Source: Haloarcula pelagica
Lineage (GTDB): Archaea; Halobacteriota; Halobacteria; Halobacteriales; Haloarculaceae
Reading direction: 5' to 3'
NCBI RefSeq assembly: GCF_030127105.1
Contig: NZ_CP126161.1
Span: 2,542,001-2,606,000 of the forward strand
DNA length: 64,000 nt
Part shown: in pieces, positions 60,310 to 64,000 of the stretch
Layout: every line of letters starts with the position of its first letter
Numbering within the stretch: position 1 is the first letter of the stretch
Program-made: the position numbers and the translations under genes
The notes under the pieces: model-generated
Told to the model about the DNA's origin: nothing
What the model saw: the letters and a program-made list of their open reading frames with translations, nothing else
The model's database searches: none

Positions 60310-62799
60310 ATGGCAATTGATGACACGGACGGGACCGTCGACACTATGGGTCGTGTCGACGGTCGGGGCGCCGCCGTGGGCGAGTACACGTGGGACGACT
60401 TCAGGCAGGAGTACCACGGCGGGGGACGGTTCGATCGGAGCGAGTACCTCGGCTTCGAGCCGCGGTATCTCGAACAACTGATCGAGGACGGGGGTGCCGT
60501 CGCCAAGACGGTCCAGGAACCGCTCGACGCCTCGCTCGACCCGGCGGTTACGCCGGTCGCGAAAGACCGATACAGTTGGGAGCATTTCAAACGCGAGTAT
60601 CACTACAAGGGCGGCGAGCCGCCCGCGAACACGGCGAACGCCGATCCGTTCGACGCCGAACAGTATCTGGAGTTCGATCCCGCCGACACCGAAGCCCGGA
60701 TCGGCGAGGCCGGGAGCGTGGCTACCGCACTCGCCGACTACGTCGACGAACACACCGTCGATGTCAACGAGGAACTGGACGAGGACGCGTTCTTCTCGAC
60801 CCGGGAGGGGTACACGACCGTCGTCAACCGGTACGACCTGGAGAAGGCGGTCCCGGAGAACAAGAAGAAGCACTTCCGGGAACTCGAACGCTACTGGGTG
60901 AACAAGCCGTACGCGTGTGTCGTCATCTTCCATTCGCGGAAGGAAAACGAGAAGAAGTACTACGTCGTCGAGCCGTACCTCAACCCGATCGAAGACGATC
61001 TCAAGGAGTTCCTCTCGGGGAAACTCAAGACCGCGATCAAATACTCCGAGGACGACGTGATCGTCCAGGGCTCGACCGAGGACCGCGCCCAAGTCATCCA
61101 GCGCGAGGCCGAAGACCTGCTCTCCCGATACGACCTCTACAGCGGCGGCGTCTCCAGCGGGACCGGCGAGGGCGGTGGGATGTTCGACCAGTTCAAGGAA
61201 TTGCTCGGGATGGGAGCCGACACCGAGCAGTCCAGCGGCGAACTCGAAGGCCTCTCGACCCGCCCGGAACCGAAGATCCTCGAAGACGACCCGGCGACGC
61301 TCAACGAGTATCAGGTCGAGAAACTGCTGTACGAACTCAAACGGAACTTCGTCGGTTACGCGCGGATCGACCCGATCAAACACGACATCAACGTCGAGGA
61401 CATCTCCTGTGACGGCTACAACTCCCGCGTGTTCGCGTATCACACCGACTACGAGCAGATCATATCGAACGTCGAACACGGCGAACAGGAACTGGACGAC
61501 TTCGTGGTCAAACTCGCCCAGCGGTCGGGGAAAGGGATCTCCAAGCGCCAGCCCCAGGTCGACGCGACCCTCCCGGACGGCTCACGCGCCCAGTTGACGC
61601 TAGGGCGGGAGGTCTCCGATCACGGGACCAACTACACGATCCGGCAGTTCAAGGACGTTCCGTTCACGCCGATCGACCTCATCAACTGGAACACCTTCAG
61701 CCTGGACGAGATGGCGTTCCTCTGGCTCTGTATCGAGAACCACAAGTCGCTCATCTTCGCCGGCGGGACCGCCTCGGGGAAGACGACGAGCCTGAACGCC
61801 GTCTCGCTGTTCATCCCGTCGAACTCCAAGATCGTCTCGATCGAGGACACCCGCGAGGTGGAACTCCCCCAGCGCAACTGGGTCGCCAGTGTCACCCGCC
61901 CGTCCTTCGGCGAGGACGACACGGGCGATGTCGACGAGTTCGACCTGCTGGAGGCCGCACTGCGCCAGCGCCCCGACTACATCGTCATGGGTGAGATCCG
62001 TGGCGAGGAGGGGCGGACCCTCTTCCAGGTGATGTCGACGGGCCACACCACCTACACCACGTTCCACGCCGACTCGGTCGGCGAGGTGATCAAGCGGTTC
62101 ACGACCGAACCGATCAACGTCTCGAAGACGCTGTTTACGGCGCTGGATCTCGTCTCGATCCAGACCCAGACCCGTGTCGACGGCAACAAGGTCCGCCGGA
62201 ACAAGTCCCTGACCGAGATCAACGAGTACTCCGCCGAGAACGACGAGATCAACGTCCGTGACGTGTACGAGTGGCGCGCCGAGACCGACGAGTACATCCA
62301 GATGGGCAACTCCAACACCCTCGAAGAGGTCAAGTTCGACCGCGGGTGGACCCAGGAGAAACTCGACGAGGAACTGTTCAAACGCAAGGTCGTCCTGGCC
62401 TATCTCATCGAGCAGGGACTGAACACCTACACGGAGGTCGCCGCGACGATCCAGGCCTTCATCAACGACCCCGACACCATCCTCACGCTCATCGCCAACG
62501 GCCAGCTCGAACGGTCGCTGGAGGACCTCCGGGAGATGGAGTCGGTCCAGATCGACATCGATCCCGAGAAAGAGGAGATGGTCCCGCGGCCCGACGCGCC
62601 CGAGGAGATGCTCGAAGAGAGCGAGACGATCCTCGACAACGCACAGCCGCTGTTCGACCAGTTCATGAGCCGCGAGACGCCAGACATCGTCTCGGCGCTG
62701 ATGGACGGCGACGCGATCCAGGAGGAGGAAGAAGAGGACGACGAGGTCGACTTCGGCCAGTTCGTCCCGAAGGCCGGGACGGAGGCTGACGACGGATGA
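60310..62799 (+). CDS. pilB: Type IV pilus assembly ATPase PilB (GspE/FlaI family)
   Basis: 829 residues, longer than a typical FlaI (about 550). The ATPase core has FAGGTASGKTTSLNAV (Walker A near 484-491), the Asp-box IEDTREVELPQRNW, Walker B DYIVMGEIRGEEGR near 556, and the His-box TGHTTYTTFHADS. The N-terminal 170 residues contain a duplicated W-x3-F motif unit (YTWDDFRQEYH and YSWEHFKREYH). PilB hexamers drive pilus extension at the cytoplasmic face, working with PilC, whose gene overlaps by 4 nt (ATGA). It lies far from the archaellum genes, so it belongs to one of the haloarchaeal adhesion pili. Confidence 0.92.
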   Translation: MAIDDTDGTVDTMGRVDGRGAAVGEYTWDDFRQEYHGGGRFDRSEYLGFEPRYLEQLIEDGGAVAKTVQEPLDASLDPAVTPVAKDRYSWEHFKREYHYKGGEPPANTANADPFDAEQYLEFDPADTEARIGEAGSVATALADYVDEHTVDVNEELDEDAFFSTREGYTTVVNRYDLEKAVPENKKKHFRELERYWVNKPYACVVIFHSRKENEKKYYVVEPYLNPIEDDLKEFLSGKLKTAIKYSEDDVIVQGSTEDRAQVIQREAEDLLSRYDLYSGGVSSGTGEGGGMFDQFKELLGMGADTEQSSGELEGLSTRPEPKILEDDPATLNEYQVEKLLYELKRNFVGYARIDPIKHDINVEDISCDGYNSRVFAYHTDYEQIISNVEHGEQELDDFVVKLAQRSGKGISKRQPQVDATLPDGSRAQLTLGREVSDHGTNYTIRQFKDVPFTPIDLINWNTFSLDEMAFLWLCIENHKSLIFAGGTASGKTTSLNAVSLFIPSNSKIVSIEDTREVELPQRNWVASVTRPSFGEDDTGDVDEFDLLEAALRQRPDYIVMGEIRGEEGRTLFQVMSTGHTTYTTFHADSVGEVIKRFTTEPINVSKTLFTALDLVSIQTQTRVDGNKVRRNKSLTEINEYSAENDEINVRDVYEWRAETDEYIQMGNSNTLEEVKFDRGWTQEKLDEELFKRKVVLAYLIEQGLNTYTEVAATIQAFINDPDTILTLIANGQLERSLEDLREMESVQIDIDPEKEEMVPRPDAPEEMLEESETILDNAQPLFDQFMSRETPDIVSALMDGDAIQEEEEEDDEVDFGQFVPKAGTEADDG

Positions 62800-64000
62800 G
62801 CCTCGACACCCGGGGGCAACAACAGATAAGCGACAGCGGGACGCTGGGGGACACGTTCTATCCGGCCTACCAGATGCTGTTCGACGAGGAGAGTGACTTC
62901 GTCAGCAGCGTCGAGAAGAAACTCTCCCAGGCCAGGATGGCCGACAACGTCGAGATGTTCCTCGCCCGGGCGCTCGCTGTCGGTGTCATCTCCGGTATCG
63001 CGCTGTGGCTGCTTGGAACTTTTCTGGGCGTCGTCTTGGTCGAGTTCTTCTCGCTGACCGGTGAGGAACTCGAACTGCTCGGGATCGCGGTCTCGGACTC
63101 GGTCGCCAGCGTCATCAACATGCTGAAGATCCCGCTGTTGATCCTGATAACCGGGCTGGTGTTCGGTGCGATCGGGTTCGGTATCGGCTTCGGATCACTG
63201 GTCTCGATCCCCTACTTCAGGTCCAACGCCCGCGAGCGCGAGATCAACGTCTTGCTGTCCGACGCCGTCTCGTTCATGTACGCGCTGTCGGTGGGTGGAC
63301 TGAACCAACTGGAGATCCTCCAGGCGATGGCCCAGGCCGACGACACCTACGGCGAGGTGGCCCGTGAGTTCCAGTCGATCGTTCTGGAGACGGAGTACTT
63401 CGACACCGACTACCGGACCGCCGTCCGCAACCAGGCGCTGGAGACGCCGTCGGACGAGCTCTCGCAGTTCCTCACCGACATGCTCTCGATCATCAACTCC
63501 GGTGGGGACATGACCTCATTCCTCGAAGATCAGAAGGAGAAACACATGCGAACCGCCCGCCAGGAACAGGAGAAGATGCTCGAGACCCTGGAGCTGTTCG
63601 GCGAGATGTACATGACCCTCTCGCTGTTCCCGCTGCTTCTCATCATCATCCTCGTGATCATGTCGATGATGGGCAACGCCCAGCAGATGCTCATCTACGG
63701 GACGGTGTACGTCTTGATCCCGCTGGTCGGGATCGGTTTTCTCGTCCTCACGTCGACGGTCACCCAGGACTCCATCGGGGACGGCTACCTCCGGCCAAAC
63801 GCCGGCGAGGAGGAGATCGTCGTCGACGAGGGCGTCGGCGTGTTCAACCTCGGTCTCGTCGAGCGCTACACCGGCGAGTTCAGCGTCTTCGACCGGATCA
63901 AGAGCCGGGAGGGGACCTACGAACTCGTCAACATCCTCGCCGAGCCCCACTACTTCTTCCGTGACCACCCGCTGTTGGTGCTGGGGCTGACGATCCCGCT
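62796..64000 (+). CDS. pilC: Type IV pilus platform protein PilC (T2SS F family), cut by window end
   Basis: At least 401 residues, open at the right edge; starts ATG 62796 overlapping the pilB stop. N-terminus MSLDTRGQQQISDSGTL. Membrane helices at about 55-80 (LAVGVISGIALWLLGTFLG), 110-145 and from about 265 on (TLSLFPLLLIIILVIMSMM). The T2SF/FlaJ cytoplasmic domain lies between, with LSDAVSFMYALSVGGLNQLEIL and LSIINSGGDMTSFLEDQKE. It anchors the PilB motor in the membrane. Remaining residues and the rest of the locus lie outside the window. Confidence 0.9.
   Translation, partial: MSLDTRGQQQISDSGTLGDTFYPAYQMLFDEESDFVSSVEKKLSQARMADNVEMFLARALAVGVISGIALWLLGTFLGVVLVEFFSLTGEELELLGIAVSDSVASVINMLKIPLLILITGLVFGAIGFGIGFGSLVSIPYFRSNAREREINVLLSDAVSFMYALSVGGLNQLEILQAMAQADDTYGEVAREFQSIVLETEYFDTDYRTAVRNQALETPSDELSQFLTDMLSIINSGGDMTSFLEDQKEKHMRTARQEQEKMLETLELFGEMYMTLSLFPLLLIIILVIMSMMGNAQQMLIYGTVYVLIPLVGIGFLVLTSTVTQDSIGDGYLRPNAGEEEIVVDEGVGVFNLGLVERYTGEFSVFDRIKSREGTYELVNILAEPHYFFRDHPLLVLGLTIP

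Overview
The window is a stretch of haloarchaeal chromosome (class Halobacteria). Evidence: high G+C, acidic proteins, archaeal information-processing genes (proteasome psmA/psmB, rpl37ae, rpoP, KEOPS pcc1, pth2, truD, prefoldin beta, EF-1 alpha), AglD-type glycosyltransferase, ThiR, Bat-like HTH regulators, and many short-leader or leaderless starts placed about 25 nt after a TATA-like box. Protein content fits the Haloarculaceae, but the genus cannot be fixed from sequence alone. I see no insertion sequence, prophage, CRISPR array or rRNA. One tRNA is present (Ser, CGA anticodon).

Layout. 0.1-9 kb, + strand: DUF429 protein, ABC exporter, DUF4112, radical SAM protein, AglD-like glycosyltransferase, unknown Cys-rich protein, GT87-like enzyme. 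9-12 kb, - strand: dcd, two tandem 19-codon ORFs, thiR and a methyltransferase, every junction overlapping, then a Yip1-like membrane protein upstream. 12-14 kb: pth2, psmA, psmB. 14-21 kb: MFS transporter, histidine kinase, truD, DUF2103, two membrane proteins, then rpl37ae-rpoP-pcc1. 21-29.5 kb: a 1157-residue PAS/GAF/Bat regulator, aldo/keto reductase, prefoldin beta-DUF3194, bifunctional-nuclease-family protein, HAD phosphatase, EF-1 alpha. 29.5-37.7 kb: leuA-type gene with a leader ORF, DUF192, two more histidine kinases with an HNH-like protein between them, guaA amidotransferase subunit, DUF2070, tRNA-Ser. 37.8-42 kb: MoxR facing DUF58/DUF4129 genes. 42-48 kb: DICT protein, metallo-beta-lactamase hydrolase, acyl-CoA dehydrogenase, acyl-CoA ligase, CheC, O-methyltransferase. 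48-55 kb: MscS channel, ptsH-ptsI and the dihydroxyacetone kinase genes dhaM, dhaL, dhaK, with a nucleotidase-like gene on the other strand separating dhaL from dhaK. 55-64 kb: membrane protein, redoxin, a frameshifted MFS gene, Lrp regulator plus aminotransferase, and the start of a type IV pilus locus (pilB, pilC running off the end).

How genes work together. PtsI and PtsH pass phosphate from PEP to DhaM, which re-phosphorylates ADP held by DhaL so that DhaK can phosphorylate dihydroxyacetone. PsmA and PsmB form the 20S proteasome. PilB and PilC are the motor and platform of a pilus. MoxR, DUF58 and DUF4129 form a known but poorly understood membrane-associated group.

The most unusual structure is at 10600-10733: two copies of a 56-bp tandem repeat, each encoding a 19-residue peptide whose start overlaps the previous stop and whose last codons carry a GGAGG ribosome-binding site for the next start. 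They form an apparent translational relay from dcd to thiR. A second tandem repeat (60 bp, three copies, each with a perfect hairpin) lies at the 3' end of the leuA-type gene, between it and EF-1 alpha. Other signals worth checking are a leader ORF before leuA, an inverted repeat plus strong TATA box about 120 nt before rpl37ae, two inverted repeats in the EF-1 alpha leader, and an EF-1 alpha with a DTPGH rather than DCPGH G3 motif.
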